Positions 6,098 through 13,439 of a stretch of 64,000 bases of DNA are shown here, piece by piece; positions within the stretch are counted from its first letter, which is position 1, and each line of letters starts with the position of its first letter. The position numbers and the translations under genes were made by a program. The stretch covers positions 1 through 64,000 of the IMG/VR virus record IMGVR_UViG_3300032053_005312; one strand, given 5' to 3'. Source of the DNA: a virus. The notes under the pieces were generated by a model, which was not told where the DNA came from, ran no database searches, and was given only the letters and a program-made list of their open reading frames with translations.

Positions 6098-6427
6098 ATG
6101 TGGTATATTCTTGATGACAAAAATGAACCAATTCCAGCCGACACGTTGGTTGCAGCCCGGTTCCTGGAAGATATTAAGCGACGAATTGTCGCTTACAACG
6201 ACATGCCTGACGGCAGCTTGTTGTCTACGGTGTTCTTGTGTTTAGATCACGGCATGGGTCGGTCAGACAGTCCTGTGGTTTTTGAGTCGATGTGGTTTGG
6301 TGGTCCGCATGACGGTCATCAGCGTCGGTACAAAACTTGGGACGAAGCCAAAGAAGGTCATGCCGATATGCTGGAGGCATATATGGAATATCAAAGACAT
6401 AATGCGGAACAATTGGCGAAGATGTAA
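6098..6427 (+). CDS. Conserved phage protein of unknown function
   Basis: 109 residues from ATG 6098, with AAGGTGTG upstream. The pattern STVFLCLDHGMG...PVVFESMWFGG...YKTWDEAKEGH is one I recognise from many tailed-phage hypothetical proteins, where it is short, single-domain and unassigned. It is co-directional with the two preceding genes. Confidence 0.65.
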   Translation: MWYILDDKNEPIPADTLVAARFLEDIKRRIVAYNDMPDGSLLSTVFLCLDHGMGRSDSPVVFESMWFGGPHDGHQRRYKTWDEAKEGHADMLEAYMEYQRHNAEQLAKM

Positions 6428-6488
6428 ATTTTTGGAACTCGATCTGTATATAATGGCATAAGCTGTTATACTTTGGGAGCGAGTTCAA

Positions 6489-7049
6489 ATGAATTATAAA
6501 CAAAAATGGCGACAAAAAGCCAGACGCCTTTTGGCAGAAGCATTTGGTGGAAAGTGTGCTGTTTGCGGTTATGACAAAAGCATTGCCGCTTTGGATTATC
6601 ATCATGTGAATCCAGGAGAGAAAGACCACTCCTTATACAAAGCTATGCGAAATGGATATGCTTGGTCTAAGATTGTGGAAGAAGCTAGGAAATGCGCTCT
6701 TGTGTGCTGTAGATGCCACAGAGAAATACATGCAGGCATTACAGAGCTTCCAGAAAACTATACTAGATTCAATGAAGAATATTCTGATCTCATAAAAATT
6801 AAAAAGAAAGAATTTGATAGTTGTCCAGTTTGCAACAAAATGAAAAACTTATTGAATTCTTTTTGCTCGGTTGAATGTTCTCAAAAGAATCAACAGAGGT
6901 TTTCAATAACGAAATCCGAACTTGAAAAGTTGGTAGCTGAATTTTCTTACGAAGAAATTGGTAGAAGGTTTGGCGTTAGTGGTAACGCAATAAAGAAAAG
7001 ATGCAAGTCTTTTGGTATTGTTCTTGCTCCTAGAAAAATGCGGGTGTAA
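6489..7049 (+). CDS. HNH endonuclease with zinc finger and C-terminal HTH
   Basis: 186 residues. The HNH-zinc core is CAVC, ALDYHHVNP and LVCCRCHREIH (about residues 23-80). It is followed by a second Cys cluster (CPVC...CSVEC) and a helix-turn-helix-like end (YEEIGRRFGVSGNAIKKR). This cutter-plus-reader architecture fits site-specific homing. A TATAAT is present at 6449-6454. Its last 10 nt overlap the 5' end of a Gly tRNA relic that has lost its anticodon arm. Confidence 0.82.
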   Translation: MNYKQKWRQKARRLLAEAFGGKCAVCGYDKSIAALDYHHVNPGEKDHSLYKAMRNGYAWSKIVEEARKCALVCCRCHREIHAGITELPENYTRFNEEYSDLIKIKKKEFDSCPVCNKMKNLLNSFCSVECSQKNQQRFSITKSELEKLVAEFSYEEIGRRFGVSGNAIKKRCKSFGIVLAPRKMRV

Positions 7050-7091
7050 CTCAGTGGCTAGAGTGCTGGGTTCGAGTCCCATCACCCGCTC
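7040..7091 (+). pseudogene. tRNA-Gly relic lacking the anticodon arm
   Basis: GCGGGTG/CACCCGC acceptor, D arm TAACTCAGTGGCTAGAGT and T loop TTCGAGT match the intact Gly(TCC) gene at 17856, but the anticodon arm is deleted, leaving 52 nt. It abuts and overlaps the HNH gene. Confidence 0.75.
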
Positions 7092-7095
7092 TGAT

Positions 7096-7167
7096 GCGAC
7101 TATGGTGTAGAGGTTGTCACGCTTGTTTGCCAAGCAAGAAGACAGGGTTCGAGTCCCTGTAGTCGCT
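7096..7167 (+). tRNA. tRNA-Gly(GCC)
   Basis: Acceptor GCGACTA/TAGTCGC, anticodon arm CTTGT-TTGCCAA-GCAAG, T arm CAGGG-TTCGAGT-CCCTG, discriminator T. Confidence 0.93.
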
Positions 7168-7172
7168 CTTTT

Positions 7173-7243
7173 GCAGATATGATGTAGTGGTAGCCTTCGA
7201 CTTTCCCAAAGTCGCTGTGTGAGTTCGATTCTCACTATCTGCT
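7173..7243 (+). tRNA. tRNA-Gly(CCC)
   Basis: Acceptor GCAGATA/TATCTGC, anticodon arm CGACT-TTCCCAA-AGTCG, T arm GTGAG-TTCGATT-CTCAC, discriminator T. Confidence 0.92.
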
Positions 7244-7254
7244 CTGTTCGATAT

Positions 7255-7393
7255 GCGTCTTTAGTGTAACTGTTAGAGCCGACCGACCTGAAAGGCCACC
7301 GGGCAACCGAGTTCTTCAGGCACGACAAGTGATAGCGGTTGAAGCACGTCGCCTGCGAAGGCGATAGTCTAGGTGCGAATCCTGGAAGACGCT
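7255..7393 (+). ncRNA. Elongated tRNA-like locus (139 nt), possible Arg(GCG)
   Basis: Acceptor GCGTCTT/AAGACGC is perfect; D arm and T arm (CTAGG-TGCGAAT-CCTGG) are present. An anticodon-like arm TCGCC-TGCGAA-GGCGA has a 6-nt loop. About 65 nt, including a CAACCG/CGGTTG stem, are inserted between D and anticodon arms. Confidence 0.45.
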
Positions 7394-7409
7394 CTTATAA
7401 TGCAAGTAT

Positions 7410-7480
7410 GGCCCATTCGTCTAATGGCAGGACGTAACCCTCTCACGGTTAAAACATGAGTTCGATTCTCATATGGGTCA
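7410..7480 (+). tRNA. tRNA-Glu(CTC)
   Basis: Acceptor GGCCCAT/ATGGGTC, anticodon arm TAACC-CTCTCAC-GGTTA, T arm ATGAG-TTCGATT-CTCAT, discriminator A. Confidence 0.92.
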
Positions 7481-7486
7481 CTGTTG

Positions 7487-7544
7487 GTTGGGATTACATT
7501 CCATTATCAGGAGGAGGTCGCTGGTCCGATTCCAGCACCCGGCA
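7487..7544 (+). pseudogene. tRNA relic (58 nt)
   Basis: A T arm GCTGG-TCCGATT-CCAGC and acceptor GTTGGGA/ACCCGGC (one mismatch) survive, but there is no room for normal D and anticodon arms. The next gene starts 2 nt later. Confidence 0.5.
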
Positions 7545-7546
7545 CT

Positions 7547-8428
7547 ATGATTTGCGTGTACTTAGTAAATGAAGAACCAGCTTATATTGGGATGTTGTCC
7601 CTCAGCCTTAAAATGCTGCGACAGCACAACCATAATGTGTCAGTTATTGTTTACTATATCCAAGACGGCAAAAGGGATTCACGAAATATCCCACTCACTG
7701 AGATAACGAGAGCCTTGAATAAGTTACCGAACGATTATGCGTCGTTCAGTAAACTCTGCGAAGAACTCAATGTCGAAATTCGAGTTCGCAAGCCAAAACA
7801 AGAAGAAGCATATTACTCACTGCATCGTTTGCTGTTGCAGGAGATCGAAGAAGAGACAGTGCTTCTGTTAGATGGCGACACCTTTATCTTCGGCAATATT
7901 GAGGAATTTCCTACGATATATGCTGGATACGATTTTGTCGCCACACCGAATTCTTGGGGCATGGTCAACCTGGTTCCTGGTTTAGACCCCAGCTTCAAGT
8001 CGTTCAACTCCGGCGTGGTGTTGTGTCAGAACGGCATATTCAAGCGTTGGATGAATACAATCGGCGATTACTGTCAGAGATTATATGACGGTCGCCACCC
8101 ACAGTCTGAATGGTTGTGGAGTGTAAGTTTAGAGTGTGCTGGCCGAGAAGAGTTAGCAGCGAGTTTGTTTGTTTTAGACAACGGTTTGAAGTACAGATAC
8201 TTCGAGGATCAGCATGTGCAAATGGGGAGTTACGATGGTAACGCCCGCATATTGCACACGCTAAGTCCTAGTTGGCATTCGTTGTACAACGAATGCTTCA
8301 AACCACAACGGCGAATGCTTTTTAAGCCACGCTTAAAAAATGATGCAGATGCCAGTCGTGAAGCAGATGATGATCTTGATTATCCACCAAAGGCCGATGG
8401 CAATACCGCCAACGCCCAAGCCGAATAA
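7547..8428 (+). CDS. Glycosyltransferase, GT8-like
   Basis: 293 residues from ATG 7547; upstream in-frame codons lie within the tRNA relic. The Rossmann-like N-terminus (MICVYLVNEEPAYIG) is followed by LLLDGDTFIFG, whose DGD is the DxD metal/nucleotide-sugar motif, and by SFNSGVVLCQNG, typical of GT8 enzymes. It probably moves a sugar from a nucleotide-sugar to host envelope, phage DNA or a phage protein; the acceptor is unknown. The last 30 residues are low-complexity and acidic and overlap a minus-strand gene. Confidence 0.7.
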   Translation: MICVYLVNEEPAYIGMLSLSLKMLRQHNHNVSVIVYYIQDGKRDSRNIPLTEITRALNKLPNDYASFSKLCEELNVEIRVRKPKQEEAYYSLHRLLLQEIEEETVLLLDGDTFIFGNIEEFPTIYAGYDFVATPNSWGMVNLVPGLDPSFKSFNSGVVLCQNGIFKRWMNTIGDYCQRLYDGRHPQSEWLWSVSLECAGREELAASLFVLDNGLKYRYFEDQHVQMGSYDGNARILHTLSPSWHSLYNECFKPQRRMLFKPRLKNDADASREADDDLDYPPKADGNTANAQAE

Positions 8429-8476
8429 CCAAGTTTTGAATGATTTAAGTTTAGAAATGAACTTGTCCTTGTCCAT
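8333..8476 (-). CDS. Small single-span membrane protein
   Basis: 47 residues starting at 8476 on the minus strand. AAGGAGG lies 6 nt upstream, one of the strongest SDs in the window. A basic N-terminus (MDKDKFISKLKSFKTW) precedes a long hydrophobic stretch to the C-terminus. It follows the repeat-rich minus-strand gene and overlaps the 3' end of the glycosyltransferase by 96 nt. The hydrophobic tail and size would fit a holin-like or accessory membrane peptide, but that is only a guess. Confidence 0.6.
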   Translation of the reverse strand: MDKDKFISKLKSFKTWLFGLGVGGIAIGLWWIIKIIICFTTGICIIF

Positions 8477-8548
8477 GTGTACCTCCTTGAATACGATAAG
8501 GTATATATGCAACAATTACGATGATTTTCAGGCTCTACTACAAGGCTA

Positions 8549-9358
8549 TTAAGAAGTGGTGTAGACAAATTCGCCAGTTGTGGGATTGTAGTAGCAAGGA
8601 TGGAACCCAGTCAATGCGGCAAAATTTGCGCCGCCAAGACGTACAGGTTTAACTGTGAATGTGTTGGCGTTGATTTGATTTAACTCAGCACCAGTAGCGT
8701 TTAATATAATTGAGTTGGCGGCTTGATTGGTATAACCAGCGTAAAAGCCAATGGCCACTGCTGAAGCACCTTGTGAGGTTAATCCAGCGTTGTAACCGAG
8801 TGCCACTGCGGTATTGCCTTGACTGGTTCTGCCAGCATTGAGACCAACTGCTACACTAAAAGCACCTTGTGTGGTTTGCCCAGCAGTGTAACCAATGGCC
8901 ACTGATTCGGTGCCTTGCGAGGTTAGACCAGCGTAAAAGCCAATGGCCACTGCGGATTCGCCTTGGTTTGTATTTCCAGCAACGACACCGACAGCCACTG
9001 CATTGGCACCTTGGCTGATATTTCCAGCACCACCACCAACAGCCACTCCATAAGCACCTTGATTTTGATTCCCGGCATTAACGCCAATAGCTACGGCAGC
9101 ACCGGCTTGATTGGTTTCGCCAGCAACGACACCAATTGCCACTGCATTAGTTCCTTGCGTGGTTAGACCAGCATTCGCACCAATGGCCACCGCACCCGAA
9201 CCTTGTGTGGTTTGCCCAGCAGTGTAACCAATGGCCACTGATTCGGTGCCTTGTGTGGTTAGACCAGCATTCGCACCAATTGCTATTTGTGTTGGCCCAC
9301 TGGCTCCATTTGTGTTGGCCACTGGCCAAGTTGATGTCCGACGAATAAGGCTTCCCAT
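8549..9358 (-). CDS. Repeat-rich fibre/adhesin-like protein (AIG..AG repeats)
   Basis: 269 residues. ATG 9358 has AAGGAG 6 nt upstream. Residues 26-217 are twelve perfect-length 16-residue repeats with consensus AIGxxAGxTxQGxxAV, resembling the beta-roll head repeats of trimeric YadA-type adhesins and phage virion proteins. A unique N-terminus (MGSLIRRTSTWP) and a C-terminal domain ending in YYNPTTGEFVYTTS flank them. It is probably a trimeric surface fibre or decoration protein. It is one of few minus-strand genes here, with the small membrane protein downstream. Confidence 0.7.
   Translation of the reverse strand: MGSLIRRTSTWPVANTNGASGPTQIAIGANAGLTTQGTESVAIGYTAGQTTQGSGAVAIGANAGLTTQGTNAVAIGVVAGETNQAGAAVAIGVNAGNQNQGAYGVAVGGGAGNISQGANAVAVGVVAGNTNQGESAVAIGFYAGLTSQGTESVAIGYTAGQTTQGAFSVAVGLNAGRTSQGNTAVALGYNAGLTSQGASAVAIGFYAGYTNQAANSIILNATGAELNQINANTFTVKPVRLGGANFAALTGFHPCYYNPTTGEFVYTTS
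8708..9283 (-). repeat. Twelve 48-bp tandem coding repeats
   Basis: The repeats encode the 16-residue AIGxxAG units of the fibre-like gene. Some units are nearly identical (for example the AIGYTAGQTTQG and AIGFYAGLTSQG types recur), indicating duplication of unit blocks. Confidence 0.85.
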
Positions 9359-9532
9359 AATACTCCTTTATTATTGTTTCTGATGGTAGAAATAATTACC
9401 ACTTCAGTGCTTTGTCTCATGGTATTTAGTAGAGTTTAATCAAAAAACTTCGAGGCCAATCAAAGTTTGATATTGTTTCTCAATGAAGCAACATGAAGCA
9501 ACATGAACAAATGCTAGTTGGGTTAGTGTTTT
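9359..9532 (+). other. Intergenic region with short direct repeats
   Basis: It holds the leader of the minus-strand fibre gene and, near 9483-9510, repeated GAAGCAACAT units. No gene or RNA is recognised. Confidence 0.5.
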
Positions 9533-9603
9533 GCCTCATTGGTCTAATGGTATGACATTTCTTTCGTAAAGAAGTAGCGGGGGTTCAATTCCCTCATGAG
9601 GCT
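9533..9603 (+). tRNA. tRNA-Thr(CGT)
   Basis: Acceptor GCCTCAT/ATGAGGC, anticodon arm TTTCT-TTCGTAA-AGAAG, T arm GGGGG-TTCAATT-CCCTC, discriminator T. Confidence 0.9.
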
Positions 9604-9611
9604 TTTTATAT

Positions 9612-9680
9612 TGCTATGGTGCTGGGACACAGTTGCCCCTCATAAGGGCGACATGGTGGGTTCGATTCCCACCTTAGCAA
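9612..9680 (+). tRNA. tRNA-Met(CAT)
   Basis: Acceptor TGCTATG/CTTAGCA with one T-T mismatch, anticodon arm TGCCC-CTCATAA-GGGCG, T arm GTGGG-TTCGATT-CCCAC. A CAT anticodon could also be lysidine-modified Ile, but MetRS is encoded at 38410. Confidence 0.85.
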
Positions 9681-9777
9681 CTTGGTTCAAATGCCGACAG
9701 GATTACATTTATCGGGCGATGAGCCGAAAGGCCATCTTTCACAAAAAGTTTCTTGTCAATATTTGTTGAGCCATTAT

Positions 9778-9849
9778 TGCCGGGTATTCGGTGTTGGTAT
9801 CCGTTCTCTGCCTCTGAAGCAGAAGGTCGTAGGATTCCTCCCCCGGCAG
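9778..9849 (+). pseudogene. tRNA-Gln(CTG) duplicate with collapsed T arm
   Basis: It is nearly identical to Gln(TTG) at 1296 from the acceptor to the anticodon stem, including flanking ATTAT, but the anticodon is CTG. The T arm is 4 nt shorter and lacks the TTCGA loop. It is likely non-functional unless the indel is a sequencing error. Confidence 0.6.
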
Positions 9850-9862
9850 CTTAAATAGATTC

Positions 9863-10495
9863 ATGAAATCACAATACAATGAAGAAGAAATCATTCTGAG
9901 ATATGCAGCCCAGCCTGCAAGGTTCCTGGAAATTGGCGCATATGATGGCGTATTTCTCAGCAATACTTATTGCTTATTGGAAAGAGGTTGGAAAGGCGTG
10001 ATGGTTGAGCCATCTCCTGAAGCCTTTTTGAAGTTGAGAGATAATCTCAAACAATTTCAAGACAATATTCAATTGGTGAATTGTGCCATAAGTAACAAAC
10101 ATGGATTAACGAAATTTTTTGAATGTGACGAGTCATCGACAAATTACATAAAGTCGGTTTCAACTGTGATGCCATCGCACGTTCAATGGTGGGGTTCACA
10201 GAACTCATACCCTAAACCACGGTTTAGAGAATTTCATGTAGCAACTGTTCCTTTGATTGATGTTTTGAATCAATTTGGATATGACTTTGGCTTCGTGAAT
10301 ATCGACGTAGAATCGGCCAATCAAATGGTATTGAGTCAATTGCCGATTTCCAAGATGCCAACTTTGCAGTTGGTTTGCGTAGAGAAAGATCACCACAGCG
10401 ACAGATATGATAAGTACCTGCCAGGGTTTGAGTTGGCTGGAGAGACGCCTGCAAACTTGATATATTCCCGCAAAAAACGTAAGCTGTTTCTGTGA
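9863..10495 (+). CDS. FkbM-family methyltransferase
   Basis: 210 residues. SAM-binding motif I is FLEIGAYDGVFLSNT, then VMVEPSPEAF (acidic residue after strand 2), NCAISNKHG and FVNIDVESANQMVL, the FkbM pattern. Family members O-methylate sugars or other small substrates; the substrate is unknown here. ATG 9863 follows the Gln tRNA duplicate. A second methyltransferase-like gene follows 20 nt later, and another FkbM gene is at 25614. Confidence 0.75.
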   Translation: MKSQYNEEEIILRYAAQPARFLEIGAYDGVFLSNTYCLLERGWKGVMVEPSPEAFLKLRDNLKQFQDNIQLVNCAISNKHGLTKFFECDESSTNYIKSVSTVMPSHVQWWGSQNSYPKPRFREFHVATVPLIDVLNQFGYDFGFVNIDVESANQMVLSQLPISKMPTLQLVCVEKDHHSDRYDKYLPGFELAGETPANLIYSRKKRKLFL

Positions 10496-10515
10496 TTTCA
10501 TACTATAAATAGCTT

Positions 10516-11121
10516 ATGTTAAAATACCATTTTTCCATTAACATGGATTTATTCTGGCAAGACTTGGTTAGTCGAATTGTTCAATTGGGACATGATCGAG
10601 ATCAAGTTGTGCATGGCTCAATGCCTGAAAAAACATTAAGTCGTTTGTCTAGCATCTTGTCGGGAAATGGATTGCAAATCGGTGGGTTCGTTGGCGTGAG
10701 TCATTGCTATTTGGCGGCATCACTGCGAGGCAAGGGTTCCATATGTACTATCGACCCTAACTTGACCCATCGGGGGATTCAGAATCCCTTTCTAGTTGCA
10801 TCCAAGATGGCTTCTGAGTTCAAGTTATCGAAAAACTCAATGCTGATATGCGGATACAGTCTCGAACAGATGCGTTTATTTGCGGTTATGGGAGTAAAAT
10901 TTGATTTCATCATTTTAGATGGCAATCATGACTTCCAGACGGTGATTGACGAGATCGAATGTGCCACGCCGATATTGAAATCAGGTGGATATTTGGTCTT
11001 GGATGACATTGACAATTGGGATGGTCCAAAAAAGGTTTACAACAGCGTTCCAGCAGGGTATAATCGGGTCGAACTGGATTCGAGGGCTGGACTTTTGCAG
11101 AAAATGGAGAAAATGGGGTAA
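10516..11121 (+). CDS. Class I SAM-dependent methyltransferase-like protein
   Basis: 201 residues. GGFVGVSHCYLA replaces the usual glycine-rich motif I. CTIDPN and FIILDGNHDFQTVIDEI follow, then LKSGGYLVLDDI, as in the Methyltransf_24 group. The atypical motif I leaves activity uncertain. ATG 10516 is the first start; ATG 10543 is an alternative. It probably acts with the upstream FkbM enzyme on glycans or nucleotides. Confidence 0.65.
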   Translation: MLKYHFSINMDLFWQDLVSRIVQLGHDRDQVVHGSMPEKTLSRLSSILSGNGLQIGGFVGVSHCYLAASLRGKGSICTIDPNLTHRGIQNPFLVASKMASEFKLSKNSMLICGYSLEQMRLFAVMGVKFDFIILDGNHDFQTVIDEIECATPILKSGGYLVLDDIDNWDGPKKVYNSVPAGYNRVELDSRAGLLQKMEKMG

Positions 11122-11134
11122 ATGCGTCAGAGCA

Positions 11135-11190
11135 TCCTTTGAGAAGTGAAGAGAGTCTTGCTGTACTTTCGCAGCACTTTTTTCAAAGGA
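11135..11190 (+). promoter_or_regulatory. Leader hairpin hiding an SD
   Basis: TCCTTTGA (11135-11142) pairs perfectly with TCAAAGGA (11183-11190), which contains the SD of the gene at 11198. Between them TGCTG/CAGCA forms an inner hairpin. The leader could switch translation on and off; this is inference. Confidence 0.4.
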
Positions 11191-11197
11191 GATTCAG

Positions 11198-11557
11198 ATG
11201 AAGATTTACCAAGTTGGACCAGACGTTCCTTACGATTTGCCTGGGGAGGACGACCAGCAGTTCGAGTGGGTAGTGTTCTGGTATGAGGACGGTGGATACG
11301 ATGGTTCGGGTGAAGCAGTTGGACTGTGCAAGGATGACGGACTGCTTTACATCAAGGACTTGGGACACTGTTCTTGCTATGGGCCAATGGACGGCGGGTT
11401 GGAATCCGGCGACAAGTTAACCGTAGAGAAGTTTTTGGAAGATAAGGACGACATTCATTCCTATGATGCACGGAAGGAAATCAAGGATAAGGTGTCGGAA
11501 TTGCTACCTTCGTGGAAGGCTCCGGTCTTTCTCGAAAAGTTCAACTTCCTTAACTGA
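11198..11557 (+). CDS. Unknown acidic phage protein
   Basis: 119 residues, start supported by AAGGAG 8 nt upstream. Acidic, with Gly/Tyr-rich segments (WYEDGGYDGSGEAVGLCKDDG and CSCYGPMDGG). A conserved-looking GHCSCYGP patch suggests a binding loop, but no family is recognised. Its SD lies in a possible regulatory hairpin. Confidence 0.6.
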   Translation: MKIYQVGPDVPYDLPGEDDQQFEWVVFWYEDGGYDGSGEAVGLCKDDGLLYIKDLGHCSCYGPMDGGLESGDKLTVEKFLEDKDDIHSYDARKEIKDKVSELLPSWKAPVFLEKFNFLN

Positions 11558-11570
11558 AATTTTGGGACAT

Positions 11571-11613
11571 TTTTTGTAGGTTCAAACTCTATTAGGGAAT
11601 GAACCTACAAAAA
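11571..11613 (+). promoter_or_regulatory. RBS-in-loop hairpin at an HNH start
   Basis: TTTTTGTAGGTTCA (11571-11584) pairs perfectly over 14 bp with TGAACCTACAAAAA (11600-11613). The 15-nt loop holds AGGGA and the A of the ATG start. It is the same design as at 909-938 for another HNH gene. Confidence 0.6.
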
Positions 11614-11976
11614 TGCGTCTCGTGCGGACAAGAGTTTCCTCCTGAAAGTTTTCCTGCGGCTGGCACTGTCAACGGTAAATTTTACAGGAGGCGAAAATGT
11701 CAGGCTTGTTATATTGCAGTAAAGCGTAATCGTCGTCATAAATTACAAGAGTGGCTGGAGCTATATAAGTCTAGCTGTTCTTGTGAGCAGTGCGGCGAGT
11801 CCGATTTTCGTGTGTTGGACTTCCATCATCCGAATGGCGACAAAGAATTTGAAGTTGCCAATATGGTTAATGGGTTTTCGACAGAACGAATCTTGAGTGA
11901 AATCAAGAAGTGTAAGTGTTGGTGCGTTAAGTGCCATCGCATCTTCCACTATGAAGAAAGAAACAACAGGGTGTAG
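11599..11976 (+). CDS. HNH endonuclease with N-terminal zinc finger
   Basis: 125 residues. An N-terminal CVSC...CQAC zinc finger is followed by a basic linker and an HNH core: CEQC, LDFHHPNGDKEF, IKKCKCWCVKCHRIFHYEE. It is homologous to the HNH proteins at 929 and 26560. The stop TAG lies inside the 5' end of tRNA-Pro (10-nt overlap). The start region is folded into a perfect 14-bp hairpin. Confidence 0.85.
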   Translation: MNLQKCVSCGQEFPPESFPAAGTVNGKFYRRRKCQACYIAVKRNRRHKLQEWLELYKSSCSCEQCGESDFRVLDFHHPNGDKEFEVANMVNGFSTERILSEIKKCKCWCVKCHRIFHYEERNNRV

Positions 11977-12040
11977 CTCAGTCTGGTAGAGCGCTTGCTT
12001 TGGGAGCAAGAAGTCGCATGTTCAACTCATGTCACCCTGA
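11967..12040 (+). tRNA. tRNA-Pro(TGG), second gene
   Basis: Acceptor CAGGGTG/CACCCTG, anticodon arm CTTGC-TTTGGGA-GCAAG, T arm GCATG-TTCAACT-CATGT, discriminator A. It overlaps the HNH stop codon. Confidence 0.92.
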
Positions 12041-12143
12041 CTTTCGCCTAAGACAACCAGTGCTGGTCTTGGATGACGTAAAATGCTGAAATTCTGCGGG
12101 GACTGATAAGGAAAACTAAAGAAGCTGGTCGAGGCGATCTATC

Positions 12144-12413
12144 ATGAAGTTCAAACGTCGTAAAACCGACAAGGGATTCCTGTATATCTTCTGGTGTCCA
12201 GGTTGTCTAACAAACCATACATTTGATGTGCGGGATGGCGAATGGGAATTCGATGGTGATTGGGAAAATCCAACTTTCTCACCATCATTGAATCTCATTC
12301 CTCAAGGCGGTCGATGCCACTTGTTTGTCAAGAAAGGCATCATTGAGTTCTTAGGCGATTGCAAGCATCATTTGTGCAATCAAAATGTACCAATGGTGGA
12401 ATTGCCTGAATAA
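12144..12413 (+). CDS. DUF6527-like phage protein
   Basis: 89 residues. FWCPGC..NHTFDV, GEWEFDGDWENPTFSPSL, CHLFVKKGIIEFLGDCKHHLCNQNVPMVELPE follow the DUF6527 pattern common in phages; the Cys and His residues suggest metal binding. Function unknown. It lies between tRNA-Pro and tRNA-Ala(GGC), with its stop 2 nt from the latter. Confidence 0.72.
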   Translation: MKFKRRKTDKGFLYIFWCPGCLTNHTFDVRDGEWEFDGDWENPTFSPSLNLIPQGGRCHLFVKKGIIEFLGDCKHHLCNQNVPMVELPE

Positions 12414-12414
12414 T

Positions 12415-12487
12415 GGGGTCGTAGCTCAGTTGGGAGAGCGTTTCGCTGGCAGCGAAGAGGTCAGGGGTTCAACTCCCCTCGGCTCCA
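12415..12487 (+). tRNA. tRNA-Ala(GGC)
   Basis: Acceptor GGGGTCG/CGGCTCC, anticodon arm TTTCG-CTGGCAG-CGAAG, T arm AGGGG-TTCAACT-CCCCT, discriminator A. Confidence 0.93.
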
Positions 12488-12494
12488 CTACCTC

Positions 12495-12683
12495 TGGTTG
12501 TTTTACGACCGGAAGGCTGAATCAACAGTGTATCGGTCGTATTACGACTGATGGGGTTTCGGATCAGACCGGCTTTGGATTAAGCTAACCCGCAGGGCGT
12601 AGCCTCGTGCAACATCTGTCCCGGCAAAACCGTTCTTCGGGTGCCTAGCGAGGGCTGTAGTGAGTGTCAGTCACCCACCCTGG
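12495..12683 (+). ncRNA. Possible structured non-coding RNA
   Basis: There is no credible gene between two tRNAs, but several stems are visible: TACGACC/GGTCGTA, GGGTT/AACCC, GGGTG/CACCC. It ends at a terminator hairpin (12684-12710). The combination of nested stems and its own terminator suggests a discrete RNA. I do not recognise tmRNA, RNase P RNA or a known riboswitch. Confidence 0.4.
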
Positions 12684-12710
12684 GGAATCAACGAGTTGTT
12701 CCGAATTTTT
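12684..12710 (+). terminator. Rho-independent terminator
   Basis: GGAA-T-CAAC/GTTG-TTCC forms an 8-bp stem with a bulged T, followed by GAATTTTT. Confidence 0.6.
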
Positions 12711-12712
12711 AT

Positions 12713-12783
12713 GGTCGATTGGTGAAACGGTATCACGCTACTTTGACGTAGTAGACTCAGAAGTTCGACTCTTCTATCGACCA
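12713..12783 (+). tRNA. tRNA-Val(GAC)
   Basis: Acceptor GGTCGAT/ATCGACC, anticodon arm CTACT-TTGACGT-AGTAG, T arm AGAAG-TTCGACT-CTTCT, discriminator A. Confidence 0.92.
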
Positions 12784-12788
12784 CTATC

Positions 12789-13127
12789 TTGAACACGACA
12801 TGGCTACTCACAATTCCAGCATTCATCGTCTTCTGTGCCGGTGCTTATTGCACATATACTAAAGGCATCCGGGAGTCGTGGGTGTATTTGCCTGCCTATA
12901 TTGGCCTGTCGCTCATTTCTTCGTTTATTTGGGTTGTCGTCGCTCGCCGACTTGACACGACAAATAACCTTCTCTTGTTCTCTTTGGTTTGGGATGTATT
13001 GATGGTCTTGGCGTATTACGCTGGACCTCTCATCTTCAAAGGCGAGAACCTAAGCTGGCAGGCTTATGCCGCCGCCGCCCTAACCGTAACCGGCATATGT
13101 TGGTTCAAAATCGCCACGGGCGATTAG
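12789..13127 (+). CDS. Small four-helix membrane protein, DMT-like
   Basis: 112 residues with four hydrophobic segments (about 5-20, 33-52, 60-80, 90-110), a size and layout like half-size drug/metabolite transporters. The only early start is TTG 12789, with no clear SD 5 nt after a tRNA, so the N-terminus is uncertain. Its role in the host membrane is unknown. Confidence 0.5.
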   Translation: MNTTWLLTIPAFIVFCAGAYCTYTKGIRESWVYLPAYIGLSLISSFIWVVVARRLDTTNNLLLFSLVWDVLMVLAYYAGPLIFKGENLSWQAYAAAALTVTGICWFKIATGD

Positions 13128-13158
13128 TTTGTAATTGTCACCATCAAAGGATTCTGGT

Positions 13159-13431
13159 ATGAATACCGCTGACAAATGCGAAGCCGTCATTCGACGTATC
13201 GTTGAACTGGCGAATGCAGGGAAGCCTGTTACATTTGAAGAAGATTGGGGAGGCAATTCGTTGACCATTAACGTGGGGTCAGGACACACCCATGTCGGTT
13301 ACGACGATGCTCCATTTGATCTTCTTGTCGATAATCTCTACAATACGCTTCACGGCGGTCCAGGTTTGTCTTGGGCCGGTCCTGGCCCTGACGATGAAGC
13401 TAATCCAAATCCCGGCCAAGTAGTTTCTTAG
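13159..13431 (+). CDS. Unknown phage protein
   Basis: 90 residues; ATG 13159 preferred because AAAGGA lies upstream. The sequence starts with a helix (TADKCEAVIRRIVELANAGK), then ITINVG-like beta strands and a Gly/Pro-rich tail. No family is recognised. It is co-directional with the alpha-CTD-like gene. Confidence 0.55.
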   Translation: MNTADKCEAVIRRIVELANAGKPVTFEEDWGGNSLTINVGSGHTHVGYDDAPFDLLVDNLYNTLHGGPGLSWAGPGPDDEANPNPGQVVS

Positions 13432-13439
13432 GTGACAAA

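Noticed and set aside
8708-9283. CRISPR array
   Set aside because: The 48-bp repeats are contiguous and code for 16-residue protein units; there are no spacers.
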